64,000 nt of DNA from Sycobia sp. Sy_11 (GCA_018907035.1 JACCIC010000120.1:1380001-1444000), one strand, 5' to 3'. Numbered from the stretch's first letter, positions 26,030-40,040 are shown. Numbers and translations are program-made. Notes: a model not told the origin generated them from the sequence alone.

Positions 26030-26395
26030 ATAAACATTCGACAGCTCGACACCGGCACTTTCGACTGCGCTCGATCCGATCGATCTGCAAAAAAATTCGC
26101 TCTCGAGACTGCTCAGAGACTGCGTGTCAGTTTACGAGTCAGAGACGATGCCGTCCCGTCCTCATTTCCTCGATCGAGTCCGCGCACAGGCGCGCGATGC
26201 TCCTTTGACGATATTCGCGCCTATCGAAATTAACGCCCGACAATGGCGCGGGGCTGTGGACGGGCCGAGTCGCGGGATACGCTTCTGATAGACGATTCTG
26301 GCCAAGGGTGCGCGAGGGCGCGCCGAGTCGCGCTCTCGTTGTTTAAGCGCGACGAAATTCAACGAGCTTCGAGGCGTTCTCGGATCGTCTCGATG
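26030..26395 (+). promoter_or_regulatory. CpG-rich patch with an initiator-like word
   Basis: A GC-rich patch in AT-rich intron. GTGTCAGTTTACG near 26126 contains an arthropod initiator-like TCAGT, and about 20 nt later an ATG opens a 46-codon frame with no known motif. It might be an internal promoter; evidence is circumstantial. Confidence 0.2.
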
Positions 26396-26941
26396 AAATG
26401 AAAAGCCATTCTAAAAATTCCAACTGATTGAATTAAATAAAGTCGAGTGTTCATTCGTCGTAAGTTGTTCAGCTTTAACTCGGATCTCTCAACAAGATCG
26501 CTGCAGACTTCGAAGTAATTCGAAGCCTTTGTCAAGTGCTTTATTCAATTTTTACGTCTCTTAATTAAAAATTAAACTGGCGCAAATTTTTCAAATTCTC
26601 GACAATCTCGTTAATTTTTCAGGCAGCATTGACTGGTTTTTTTTTTTCACGGTTTTATCACGGAAAGTGTCGCCATTCAATTAAAAAGATAAAGGCGAGT
26701 GACACTTTTCCATAGCGTATTACATAAATATGATTAGCAGTCGAAACAGAAATCTCGCTCAGCTAAGTTACTACGATAATTCATTCAATTTTGGAGGCAG
26801 ACTGAAGAGTGCACAAAGTAATTATAAAATTATTTATACGTAAAGCGACGATAAATGAAAAGTGACAATTAAAATTCTAATATTTTCTCGTTTTATCATA
26901 ATAATGTAATAGTACCTTCAACATTAAATTCTTCTTAAATT

Positions 26942-26944
<3 letters not shown>

Positions 26945-26993
<49 letters not shown>

Positions 26994-27008
26994 CATATAT
27001 ATACATAT
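26945..27008. repeat. (TA)n microsatellite
   Basis: TA run ending in CATA-type units. Confidence 0.95.
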
Positions 27009-27650
27009 CATTTTGCTGAAAGTCACATTTGTCACGAAGACATTAATGGAATATGATTTTAATGAACTACATTTTCTAGCGAAAGCAAATTCTAAAGTAC
27101 ATTTCGTCGTGTATGTGCCGTGCGCGCGCGCGTATTTCTGTTTATTTTCGCGAGTTAATGCGCGTTCTTCTCTATTATCCCCGTACGCGTGCTTATTACC
27201 TCGGGGATACCTCGTTCGAGAGTACCGCCACATCGGCATTCCGTCGAGCCGCGCGCGTGTTACAGCGGATAAAAATCGTATACATAAATTTGCCTACTCC
27301 CGCTGTCCATTCGTTTAACGCCGATACTGTACACATATTTATGTATACACCTGAAGAGAGGCCCGTGAATGGAACGGTTTCCGCGTACATGTAGTTATGC
27401 AAGCCGTGACGATTGAAAGTTTGTTAAACCGCGCGCAAGCTTAAGACTAGCTTTTGCATTGATAAACCGGCGCGTCATTACGAGAAGTCGTCGAGCGCAA
27501 AAGACTCGAAAAATTTCTATAATGGTATATAAAAGTCTCGTAGAAAGCTTACACACATACTATATATATATATATATATAAGGTTACTGGCCTATATATT
27601 TTGTCCCGATTTATAGTCTCAGTATGTTATACTATTAGTGTAAAAAAATT

Positions 27651-27652
<2 letters not shown>

Positions 27653-27686
<34 letters not shown>
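27653..27686. repeat. (GA)n microsatellite
   Basis: About 17 GA units; a (CT)n tract follows 165 bp downstream, giving complementary sequences. Confidence 0.95.
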
Positions 27687-27689
<3 letters not shown>

Positions 27690-27847
27690 CGCCGTTTGTG
27701 CCACACTGTATAACGGAACACACAAAGGGACAGGAAGCAAAATCTGTCCTTATACTGTTGCCTCATACAATGCTGCGTATCCACGTCAGCCGCACTTGCA
27801 TTATTTAGCAGATAAGTTTCTCTTTCTCTCTCCCTTCGTTTGCCTGC

Positions 27848-27850
<3 letters not shown>

Positions 27851-27907
<57 letters not shown>
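27851..27907. repeat. (CT)n microsatellite
   Basis: About 26 CT units. Confidence 0.95.
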
Positions 27908-27909
<2 letters not shown>

Positions 27910-28214
27910 CTCTTCCAATCTTCCTCGACGGCGGCACGGTCGTCTTATCGCCTGTCGAGTACACATAATCCCGTTGCTCAGGAACCCTTGTAACGCATCG
28001 GAGCTGCGTGCAATTTAAAGCCCTCCCTCACTCTCTTTCTCACTCCCTCTATTTCCCTCTGCGTATAAGCACCCTTGAGAGGCGGCTTGATTACTCGCGC
28101 CGCGCTCTTAAGTCGCCCGCGCATTATTACATTGTTGGTGGGAGGATAAAACCGCGTATACGTACAATAATAAAACTTGGTGTGTATAACAATGCTTCAT
28201 TCACCATATGATGA

Positions 28215-28218
28215 TTTT

Positions 28219-28262
<44 letters not shown>

Positions 28263-28350
28263 GTTTGTTATTGTCATTGTTATTGTTGTTGTTTCTGCTG
28301 CTTCTGTCGTTGTTATTGTTCTTGTTATTGTTCTTGTTCTTGTTGTCATT
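28215..28350 (+). repeat. (TTG)n tract grading into degenerate triplets
   Basis: About 15 pure GTT units, then some 85 bp of TTN/CTT/GTC variants that keep triplet spacing. The reverse strand would read as poly-Asn, but there is no flanking coding evidence. Confidence 0.8.
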
Positions 28351-29127
28351 ATGATTTTTAGAAGTCATATTATTGGAATGACTTTTCGCGGTGAAATTCG
28401 GAATTCGCATAGGCCAATAAACGGCTTGGAATATAGCATGCAATACCATCGTATTTACATATTTTCAATTATAAAATAATTTCTATGAACCTCGGAGATT
28501 TCGCAGTAGGTTGTAAAATGCTTTAGCAGAACCACTGTACAGTAATTTGTTAGATAGCAAAACATTCAAGAATTCTAGTATTAGTTTTTATCTCTTTCCG
28601 AGACCAAATGACGTTTTATGACTGAGCTATGACGTTTGAGCGTTCGTCTGTAATAAACAGCTGCATAGCTGACAGTAACGGTACCTTCTAATAATGTAAT
28701 TTTCTCGCGTTTAATAAGAAAAATTGACTTGGTATAAGCTCCTTCATTCTATAAATTTACGCAAGTTTGGATTGTTATAAGCATAGTCCCATATATTTTC
28801 TCAATTAAACATTCCTTCGGCAGAGATGAGCGAAGTTCCATATAAATACTCTAAAAACGTTAGCTTACGAAGACCTTTTGGTAAACTATTACTGAGACTC
28901 ATTCACATTTGAGATGTCAATAGAATTAAAAGACTTCACACCAGCTGATTCAATTTGAGGGCATAATTATACAACCTGAGTTATGTATGTGTATATGTAT
29001 ATATTTGATTTTTCTGTAAAAAACGAAAAGATTATATGACGTATTAGATGTCGAACCATAATTCTTTCTACTAATACGAGATACAAACCAAACTAAATCA
29101 ACCAGACGTTGCTATATATTAAAAAAT

Positions 29128-29140
29128 GGTGATATGGGTA

Positions 29141-29184
<44 letters not shown>

Positions 29185-29200
29185 GTGATATGGGTAATAT
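29128..29200 (+). repeat. (GT)n tract between 17-bp direct repeats
   Basis: GGTGATATGGGTAATAT occurs at 29128-29144 and again at 29184-29200, directly on both sides of a (GT)n run, so the flank was duplicated with the microsatellite between. Confidence 0.8.
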
Positions 29201-31032
29201 AATAAGAAGGGTATTATATCTTCAATTTAGCGGGATAGATTTTAGACGTGGTAGATGTTTCCTTTGCAGATAAGGTTTTTTTATAGACCGCAATCATTGT
29301 TTTTTGCAATTGACATTTTTTTCCATACATTAATTTTGCTTTATATATATACATATATGTATAAATGATTGATTTTGCTGATCCTGTATGCTTGTAAAAT
29401 GTTATTACTACTCAATCAATTTGATTGATTTCATTCGAAACGGATAGATTAGTTTTTAGATGATCGCATGAAACTTACAGCAAAATTTTTTTTTCATAGG
29501 ATTAAATCGACAGAAGTCGGTGGGATAAATTCTAGAAAAGTAATTACATTCAATTATGTCACAGGAATAGTAGAATTTATTTGATTTTTCCGACAAATGA
29601 GCATTTTCTTACAAAACTGGGCGGTATCTTGAAAATTTTACCGTTTTTTAACCTGGTCGTACTTGGAAAATCGATTTAATGCTAAAAATAACGAAAAAGC
29701 TACATCAAGTAACAAAAATAACCTATAGAATTTTATATAAGACTATATCCTTACGATTCTTCCATATACTTACGCAAAATATCCAAAAGATAAAATAATC
29801 TTCAAAACAGAATTCTTGATCGAAGTAATTGGGCTGTTTAGTAAAATTGATATTTTTAATATTTGAAAACTGGAGATTTTGGTAAAAACCATCGGACTCA
29901 TCTCGAAATGGGGTTGTTTTTAGATCTGGCACAATCGAAGAATCGATTCAGTATGTCGGTAAGGGTAAAATAATACCAAGTCATCTCGTGGACTTAGAAT
30001 TGCATACTGAACGCTTTTGTCCCTGTATGGCCTTACTAGTTTGAGTTAAAATCTTGAAATAAATACAGTATTTCAATTAGTTTTCTTTATCTAAATAGAT
30101 AATTTTCAGAATCTAATGCTAACGCTACGAAATCCCATTACGATCCAAATATGAATTAATTGCAAAAAAAAAACATTCGAGGCCAAAGTTAGAATACGAG
30201 AACTTTTTCAAAAAATTATCAAACTATAACATTGTACGTACAATTAGACCTCTCAACATGACCTCCTATTCCCGTAAGTGGAACGATTTTTTGGCAAATC
30301 TCGATACCCTCACTTTGTCTCGTTTTCTGTCGGTGTTGTGTATTTACTGTCTTTATCTTTATTACACACGCTATCTCCGAATAAGACCGATCAACCGTTC
30401 GGCATAATTGTGCTCGCTATTTTTTCTCACCATTATTTATTTTTACTCGTTACAAAGCAGTGTGTAAAGTTAAAATGTACGCAAGCAGGGAGCAAAGAAA
30501 ATATTGCACTTAAATACACAAGCGATTGAAATTGATGTAAATAATATTTCATCTACGGATAATGCCGAGTATAATACTACCACAACAGACCCATTAAAAC
30601 GTAACAGGAATAGATTTTCCTCTTAGCGAAAGTAGGAAATATCACAAGAGTACAAACAACCTTAAGCTTGAATATTCAGTTTGACGTTTGTATTGTTGAA
30701 ACATTTCATTTTGATACATTAATTCTTTATACGCGAAACTTGCTTCCATTATCTCCGCGTAATCGTTCTTTGACTTGTTCCAGAACCCTTGGCCTTATTG
30801 GGTGGCTCTGCATTCTGCTCGTAGTGGGGAAACGTTGCCAGCGAAAAATAGTATGGAAACGGGCTTACTCGGGCAGCCGTCTTGAGAGGTTTCACTGTAT
30901 GCGTCTCGTATATCACGCGCCTAAAATTCTTTCAAATCGAGCTTATAAATAAAGGTACCGATCAGTTTCGCCATCGGAGATTCATCCGGAGGATTATGTT
31001 TCGGAAAGGTGTATAATACAGTGTATGATGCA

Positions 31033-31079
<47 letters not shown>
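31033..31079. repeat. (TA)n microsatellite
   Basis: About 23 TA units. Confidence 0.95.
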
Positions 31080-31080
<1 letters not shown>

Positions 31081-31363
31081 CATATTAGGAAAGGAGCCAC
31101 GCACTTCTTCGCGTATTTACCAGCATCATATAATAATACCGCCGCGGCGAGCAGAGGAAGCTAAGCGGGAGAGCTCTGGCTCTCCCATAATATTTAAAGC
31201 CCCCCTATGGGCGCGCTTTATAGCCCCGGCACCGTGTGTATAGTAATGCACTCTGCATTTTTTCGCGAGACTCGTTGCGTTATATATATATATACCTCGA
31301 TGCAGCGCTTGTGTTGTGCTAAACGAGTTGAGATAAACGCGTAGAGAGAAAAAAGAAGATAGC

Positions 31364-31397
<34 letters not shown>
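31364..31397. repeat. (GA)n microsatellite
   Basis: About 16 GA units; further GA-rich sequence at 31490-31530. Confidence 0.9.
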
Positions 31398-31398
<1 letters not shown>

Positions 31399-34300
31399 GA
31401 GGGGAGAGGGAAGAAATGCTTGCATGCGCGAGCTTAGTATTGTTCAGAGAGAAAAACAACATGGTAATGAGTAAAAGCGAGGAGTGCGAAGAGAGAGGGA
31501 GAGAGAGAGAGAGAGAGACAGAGACAGAGAGGAGAGTAATTTTAAATGACTGTGGGACGCTTAATGAAGTGGACGCAAAAAGATGGAACGAGTTTAAAAC
31601 ACACACACATACACACACGCGCGCGCGCGCGCTCGTGCATAGAAAGAGCTCGCGATGTGGCTTGCCCCAAGTGTTTCAATTTAATCGAATGTTCAACAGG
31701 ATTGTGGGCGACGATGTCGATTAAAATCCATTATTACACGAAGAATATTGCTTATTAAATTGAAATGCCTTCTCTTTTTACCCCTCGTTTCGTTGTCCTT
31801 GACTCTTGTTTAACAAGAAAATCACTCGTAAGTATAAAAGTAATAAAACTCCACAAAGTCGCTTATGACAATCGGAAGTTCGAATTTCAAAACGATATAA
31901 TACATAGCGTGAAAAGTATAAAATAGGAGATTAAAAGATTCGCAAAAGTTAAAGGACGAAAGGTAAACGCGAGAGAGTTGGTGCAAAGCTCTGGGAAGTG
32001 AAACACGAGGAAGCTATGCAGCCGCCGTAATCCTCAAGAAGAAAAAACGTTTCTGGCCAGTTAATGGAAATGAAAGAACAGCTGCCCCTTCCATATATGG
32101 AATTCTGAAGAAGATTTGCTTCTTTGTTTCGTCACTGAAAGATTTATTTCTCCGCGAAAGTGTGAAATTATAATCCAGACTAGGTCGTTGCCAGGTTTAA
32201 TATATGGATAACAGAGACGATTACCCGGTAAATCTTTTTATCGTAAGCCAGTAAGCTATCTAAGTAAATCTAATCACTGTAATTTCTTAAAATATGGATT
32301 TTGTCAAAATTTTGCAAAAGCTAAACAAATCTTTAGAATGTAATTATGAACGAAGTGTATGGTTATATTGTGAAATTTATAGTATTTTTTTTTGTTCGAA
32401 AAATGATCAATTTTGTAAAAAAATGTGCCTTGATTCAGAAACAATGAATTTTTGAGCCTAGTACGCTCAAAAAATCGATTCGGCGCACGGAACGTTAGAA
32501 AGTAACATCAGATTACGGTGCGGATTTTAAAATTCATAAGGAATCCTTCCTCTGTGACTGAACTAATATTACCAAACAGCATGAACTTTCCATAGATACC
32601 ACGTGATCTTCGTAACCCGCGCTACTGTCAAGTTATATTATATTGATCTTTAGGGAGTCAACCGACAAACCGCAGTCATAAGGTTGGTTTTGCTTATGTA
32701 TTTTATTTATCTAACTCTGTCTAATATCTACTATCATTCTCAATTTCCCTATCTCTCTCTCTCTCTCTCCTAGTCTTTCCTTAACTCTCTTTTAACGGCC
32801 AATCAGAAGCGAAGGATACATTATCTGACCGCTCCCTAGAGGAGGATCACCATGTAAAACATGGCCATATACCGGCCAGCTGGAAGATGCCATTAAAACT
32901 TCAGATTCTTCAAAAATCAATCTCTGATGCATCGCCTTTTATACACTCACCAGTTAATCTTTACTTTAATTTCAACGTTGTTTATAAGAATCCTTCGTCT
33001 GGGAATCGCTAGTGTCTGCTCTAAGCTTACTTCTGTCAAGAGTATGCTAGGAAATGGGAGAATAGTCTGCATCTACAAAACAAGCACCTAAAAAACCCAC
33101 AAATTCCTTCTAGGACTGTGTGAATAATTGATTTATTATCGTCTTTGTAATGAAAGATCAATCAATCAATTAAAAATAAAATACATTTACAATTCGAATT
33201 CTGTATCCTATCACATCCAAAAGATCTACATTTAATAATTTCAGTCATAATTTTTAATTAAACATTCCTGACTTTTGGTATATCAAATTGAATTCCTCGC
33301 AGCATCGCAATTACTTGCTCAGAATAACAATTGTTGATCGTAACGAAGATTATATCACAGTTCATCGCACAGTGAAAGATTAATAAAGCAAAAAAAAGAA
33401 AAGAATTCGAGTAAATACTTAACACCACACCGTTAAGGGTCGCCCAGATTAAGATCGTGGATTCAATTGAAATGAAGACCATTTTTGTGCACGCGCGTGT
33501 GTGTGTGCGCGTGTGTGTGCATTTATGTATAAAATATACCGCCACCGTCATCAGCACCCGAGCACGCCAATCAATTATTCAGATAATTAAACATAAACAG
33601 CTGGCAAAGGAAGACACGTCTCGTATATATAAGCCTGATACGTTAATTCTCGGTATGTTAACCCCTTTCCGCTCTGATGACACCCTCGCTGACATTACGA
33701 TAAACGCGTGGATATATATACCCGATATAAATGTATACATATCAATGGCGGAACCGGCCTCTGTTCTCGCCGCGCTACACCGGATCCATCAAGCGCGGGG
33801 GAGGAGAGGTGTAAAAAATGACAATAACCCGCATATTGCTCCGACAACGATGAGGCACTGATAACGCCTCATCGCTTTATTTTAATCGGAGGCTTATATA
33901 TAAAAGATATTTCAATGGCTCCAGACGTCTCGTCGAGTCATAAATACGCATATATATAAACATCGCGCAAAGTCATTGCCACGGGCGAGCGGTCGCATCA
34001 GTACCATCCTCATATATCTTAACACGCGAACTTGTCGCTCGTCGTCGCTTATACCGTACAAAAAAAAAAAAAAACAATTCTACGCCTATATATAGTTACA
34101 TCTTTTTTATTACTACATATTATATATTTTGTGTGTGTATGTGTGCGAGTTAGATCACTTTGTGCTTCGCATGACGTCGGTGTTCTCCTCGGTGCGTTTC
34201 CGGAGAATTTTTGTTTTTTATACTAGTTAATTATAATGAAAGAAAAGAAGAGATAGTTAGATTTTTTTCGTTTTTGAGCGATATTTCATCAGTTTTACAG

Positions 34301-36147
34301 TTGTTGCGCGAACTTCTCCGTCAACATGAATGGGTGCTGTCCTACACGATGACGAAAACTTCGTATTGTGACGGGGGGCATCGTGTTAAAAAAAAATTAA
34401 CCCTTTCTTTATTAGCCAAATTGATTAAAGTAATTAAACTATTCTGACATAGATGAAGTTTCAAAACTATATATTATTCATATTTTAATTGATATAGTAT
34501 TAAATATGTAATCGAAACTTGTCATATTACTAAATTACTGGAATCGTTGCGATTATTCGATTGTTTCACAGAATAAAAATCTGAAAAATTAGAATTAAAA
34601 ATTTTAAATTGATAGAAAAGAATAATCAGAAATTATCAACGATCTACAGAAACTAATTGCAAAGTTCAATATTGGATTAATAAAATGAAACCAATAGGGA
34701 ATTTTTGAATAATTCTTTTGTTTCGAAACGATATGTTGTTGAGCATAAACGATTTATTTAAAATTATAAAATTATTCAAGCAGAAAATTCATGACAGTAT
34801 TCGCATACTGTGATAAGTTCGTTATAAATTCGCTCAAAGGAAAAGTTTAAAATCTCAATTTATCTATTACAACAAAGCAGCCAAAGAGCCAACAATGTAT
34901 GAAATTTGCAGAAATATTAATAATAAGCTTATTGGAAAAATTAATACTGGGCTTACGTTTTTTCAATTAATCTACTGAAGATATAATGTTAAAAGGTAAA
35001 GAGAATAATAAAGTTAATGAGCCTCCATAGATTACTATCAATAATTATTGCTGGATATTATCATGGATTACTATCAATAAGTATTGTGCATTAGATCGTT
35101 TTTCTCTCGAAACTACATCGAAACTTCACGAGGAGTCCCAAGTAATTTTATTTAAAAAATGTGATATTTTTAAAACTAATTTTTTATCAATCGACATAAA
35201 CAATCAATCTCTCTATAAGAACCAGGCATAGATTACAAGATCGCATATATTTCCTTAAGTGTGAAACTAGAAAAACATTTTTGCTCGAAAGCTATTCTTT
35301 CTACGAACCGGTTGCCAGAACTAGTGGCTCTCATAAAAACTTCCTCTTAGGATACAGTATCTAATTAAAACGAAGTGCATACTATAATTGTGTGTAACAA
35401 GATACCTTGTCACGGAAACGGGAGGGCCTGAGATCTTAAAGCTTTACAGGCCTCATTCGAGACGTAAGTAAAGTTACCCCGCTCAATCAGGACCAAATCG
35501 GTCTGCCATATCGGCGAAGCTTATTTCTTTCTCAAATTTTGAACGAAGAAGATCTCAACTCCCAAGTTTTCACGGAAAAAAATTGCTCTTGACAATCTGC
35601 TTGAAGTCTTGCTAGATTTTGGAATGGAGGCGATTTCAATAAGTGCAAATATTAAGTTGCTCGATACTCTTTAAAATTTTCCATTGCGATCATCTCATCA
35701 TTATAAATACAAATCGACATCTTTCTGGCTAGTTAAAATTGAGATTCTATTATTTAGGCATTTTAATTATAAATATAGTAATACTGTCAAGTATTTGTCT
35801 AGTACAATTTCGTACGATTTGAAAAAATTGCTTTAGATTTAATTTTAAATTGACTGGTAAATTTAGTTTTCTAAACCACGACTATGAACCAATGGTAATA
35901 TTCAATGAAGTACAATTACTCTTGCAATTAGCAAATAATCAAAAAGATGCTCTGCTGTCGTAAAGCACGGGTGAATGTATATTGCCAATGACATCAATAC
36001 GAAAATGTTTTCGATATAAAAACGTCGATAATCATATATTGAAATTTGAAATGTGCATGTCTTCATTGAGATCGTATTGAATATGCTAGTATCATTGGAT
36101 TGATCGATATATAAATATATTCGTAGACTGGCACGAGATATTATTCT

Positions 36148-36579
36148 ATGTATTTCACATTAAAAATCACTTTATTGTACTCGCTCGACGGTGAACAAAC
36201 GAGGAATTCATGTGAAATCAATTGGCTCGTGTCCAAATTTTTATGGAAAAACCAACATCATTTGATAATGCCCTTTGATATTTTTAAATTGTTAACGAAT
36301 AACGTCGATGTGATAAATCTTTTTACGATTGCAAAGGTTGTTGGTGCAACTTTAAGGTTACACATGAACTTATTTATTATGCGTATAAAAAATTATCAGC
36401 AAAAGTATATTATTACTACTAATGTGAACGCTATAGTAACAAAAAAACCAAGAAGAACAAAAATCCTAATGAAAAAGAAAGAAAGCTATATATATATTAA
36501 GCAAAAAGAAATAAATCTAATTTGGCGCAGACGCGAATCATTAGATATACATGAAAATATCTTTCATAAACGATTCTGA
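36148..36579 (+). CDS. unrecognised 143-codon open frame in papilin intron
   Basis: ATG at 36148, stop after 143 codons, not driven by a microsatellite. The product is lysine-rich with a basic segment KKPRRTKILMKKKE near residues 107-120. I recognise no family or motif. In AT-rich DNA a stop-free run this long is uncommon but can occur by chance in 64 kb. No clear promoter or splice sites were seen. Confidence 0.15.
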   Translation: MYFTLKITLLYSLDGEQTRNSCEINWLVSKFLWKNQHHLIMPFDIFKLLTNNVDVINLFTIAKVVGATLRLHMNLFIMRIKNYQQKYIITTNVNAIVTKKPRRTKILMKKKESYIYIKQKEINLIWRRRESLDIHENIFHKRF

Positions 36580-36760
36580 GTAATATTAAGATCGGTCTAT
36601 ACCATTGTTTCATATACGCATATATATATATATAGAAATACTCAGCGGTTTAGTCACCGTTTAAGCAGCAAACTGGGCAATTGATTTATGACCGCGAATT
36701 CTTCAGATCGCGCGCGTGATATCCAATTTAACAGTATAACCATTGCTTTCTTCAATTCTA

Positions 36761-36764
<4 letters not shown>

Positions 36765-36806
<42 letters not shown>

Positions 36807-36826
36807 TACATACATACATACATCAT
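36765..36826. repeat. (TA)n/(CATA)n tract
   Basis: TA run passing into CATA tetranucleotides. Confidence 0.95.
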
Positions 36827-37024
36827 ATACGCATACGCGGGGAATCGAAGTAGTCCGGCTCGCAGACTCGGCCTTTATACGCAAATTACGGCGCGACGCG
36901 TGTCTACACCGTCCACCCCATCTCAATTTACGTGTACTGATTGATCTGGGAATAAGAATATAAATGTATATTTCGCGCTTGTATACTACCGTATGACGAG
37001 GCAATTTTCACTTTCGCATATAAA

Positions 37025-37028
<4 letters not shown>

Positions 37029-37062
<34 letters not shown>
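37029..37062. repeat. (GA)n microsatellite
   Basis: About 17 GA units at the edge of a CpG-rich patch (37060-37300). Confidence 0.95.
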
Positions 37063-37065
<3 letters not shown>

Positions 37066-38545
37066 AGAACGAAACTCTCCGCGGGGCATCCACGCCGTGC
37101 TTCGCCACGCTCGCGGCTAAATTAATCGACTGTCTCGCCGCCGCGCGGGGATCCCTGAATCGGACAGCTTTCGCGAGCGCTCCCTCCATCCACAAATCCT
37201 ACCCTCGTTTCACCCCCCCCCCCGCCGCTCGCCACGCCGCGCGCTCTCGGTTAGAGAGCACGAAATTCACGAGTCATTTGGCCCTGCGTGTGTAATAATT
37301 TCGGTAGCGCGAATGGGGTGGGGGGGGGGCGCTCAACGACTCTGAAGAGCGCGTCGTCGACTACTGTGTTTTGCTAATTGAATTACCGCGATTTCTCCGC
37401 CCTTCGCGTATAAATAAAAAAAAAAAATAAGACTTGTATTCGCGGTCGTTCTAGCGATCTTCGCGGATGCGCGAAGCGTATAATGCGCGGTGTTTGAAGA
37501 TAATAGAATAATCTTTGAAAGTTTATGGCAGATGATAGTGATAGATGTTTCAAATCGAATACTGAAAATTGTACAGAAAAACCTTTTTTCACTGAAAAAG
37601 CCGCTGAATTTGACATAAATATTTGCACTTTAAAGCTTAAATAATCAATATAACGAGTTTGTGGACATGTATGTAGGTAATATGGTATAAGATCAAATAG
37701 TACATCGGAAAATAACACCATAATACTACCCAAATTATGCAAAAATGCAAGTGATGAGAGTAGTATTACAAAACCATGAAAAGTATATAATATATTACTA
37801 CAATAATTTAAAACGTATATAAGTAAACAATTAACAAATAATGTACTGACACACACACACACACATTAGCAAATTGAGGGACAAACTCACGTCAAAGATT
37901 CACAACTCCTTGCGGACTTAATAATTACATAATCTGTACAATATTTATAGACGCGAATAGCAGTGTCAGTATATACATATAAAAGAAACAAAAGTGTGGG
38001 TCTTGCTTTTACGCCGTCACCTCCACAGTGCAATATAAGCAAATTAGCGAAGTAACATCTATGAAAAATTCGAAAAAAAAAGATACTCCGCCCCCTCTCA
38101 TACAAAGTATATATATATAGACAATCGCAAGCTCGTGGCCCGGAGATCGAGCTTTCGGTGTGACGGGAAAGGCCGGGGAAGCACTAGCGTGCGCGTTGCT
38201 CGTGTGCGTGTTTAATTAATGTGTTCTCCGCGTACCTTCCCACGCTCGATAAAAATCACCGCGGCGCGCATCTGGCGCGGGTTCTGTAAACGTTTAATGC
38301 GGCTCACACAAACTGCGCGAGGGTGTTGCCGAGTCTTGTGACCAACGCGAGCAAAGAGCTCTCGAGATGAGAGAGAGAGAGAGAGAGAGCGCGTCCGTCT
38401 ATTTACATCTCTCGCTGCTTGCTCGCTTGCCCTTCGTACGCCGAGCCGTGAGTGAGCCGTGACCAACGTCCCGTCGGCCGACGCTTTGTCTCGTTAGATT
38501 GTACATACATACCATACATACCTACATAAATACATTCATACCCAA

Positions 38546-38548
<3 letters not shown>

Positions 38549-38593
<45 letters not shown>
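38549..38593. repeat. (TA)n microsatellite
   Basis: About 22 TA units; another at 38727-38765. Confidence 0.95.
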
Positions 38594-38596
<3 letters not shown>

Positions 38597-38722
38597 GAGA
38601 GAGAGGGGGAGAGGGTGAAGGAATGTACTCTTAGCAAAAACATTAAGTGCTTTTCATGGACGGACTGCTGGTGACGAATCGCGCGACGCCTCCAGCATAC
38701 CTCGATGAGAGACTCAATTAAA

Positions 38723-38768
<46 letters not shown>

Positions 38769-39465
38769 GAATCTGTGCTTTCTTTTACATGATTTGTTTG
38801 CTCCTCTTTGTTTTTTTATAATAGATATTAGCGAATTGTTATTTTTCGCAATTCTTTTGGTACAGCTATTTCCGCGCAAGGATTCTGCATATAACAATTT
38901 GTCAGCAAATGTGCAAATGTGGCGTTGAAAAACGCGCATACCTGTTACTGTAATGGAAAGACTCATTATATGCTTTATTAATACAATTAAGAAAATTATG
39001 GTAGCTCGAGCTCTTGATCAGTGGATTATTTACTTGAAGACTAAGCATTGAAATGAATTTAGAATTCACTAAATATGATTTCGTATAGTATGATTTCAAA
39101 TTAAGTTTAAATGCTTTCAAAGCGATTCTTTGAGTAGAGTCTAATGAAAGTACAGAATGTAGATTTCCGAATTTTACTTTATATTCGAAGATGCATATAG
39201 AAAGAAAGATATTTTTTCAAAAAATATAAGCTCAAATTTCTTTACCATTATTTTTTAGGCGAGTGTATATATAATCTGGACAGATATAAATATAAAATTG
39301 TATGTGTGCTGAATACAAACAATACGTCCACAGTAAATTATAGCGAATTAAGAATTTTCCTTTTTAATATCATGATTTATATTATGAGGTTTAAAATGCA
39401 AAATCAATGAATGTGCAAATATATTGTGTAATTGAATTATTCAATAAATTTACATACTTTGTGAT

Positions 39466-39498
<33 letters not shown>

Positions 39499-39657
39499 TT
39501 ATAAAGTTGCAAAGTTCGTTTAGGTTGAAGAATTATTTTCAGATGATAAAACAAATTCGGTAAAGGCAGATTTTGCGTTTCCATGGAATTACTTTATTAT
39601 AACTTTATCGATGCACAATTGCTCATATAGTTAATGTGAATTTTGGTCAACTTTGTA

Positions 39658-40040
39658 AGGGGCCATCCATAATTTTTGTTAACCACGTAGGGGAAGGCAG
39701 GGGTATGGTACAGATGATTACGTCAATTTACATGGGTGAAATGTAGGGTGACTAAGCAAATGCTATACTTCTTATTTAATTATTTATCTTATTATTACGA
39801 AATTGCCAGATGGCCATCGTTTATCGGGGCGTATCCCGCAATTACCCGAAGATAATAGAGCGCCGAAAATCAGAAGTGGATTTATGTTTTTTACCGGACG
39901 ACTCGCCATCGAAATCGCCGTAAGCGTTTCCGTTGTGCACAAAATACGGACAACGATGTGGAAGAGGATGAGACAACAACTTAACTCAGCTAGGGGGGGG
40001 GGGTGTTCGAGTATCTAAAATAAAATTAAAAAAAAAAGAA
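39658..40040. mobile_element. probable decayed transposon remnant
   Basis: It starts with AGGGGCCATCCATAATTTT and a G-rich segment, resembling the GGGGTCATCCATAAATTACGT word I recall as common in insect repeats. A 71-codon frame (39803-40018) of ordinary base composition follows, with another frame that reads well between isolated stops, then a G run and an A-rich tail (40017-40040). No domain was recognised. The call rests on composition and a remembered word, so it is tentative. Confidence 0.35.
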
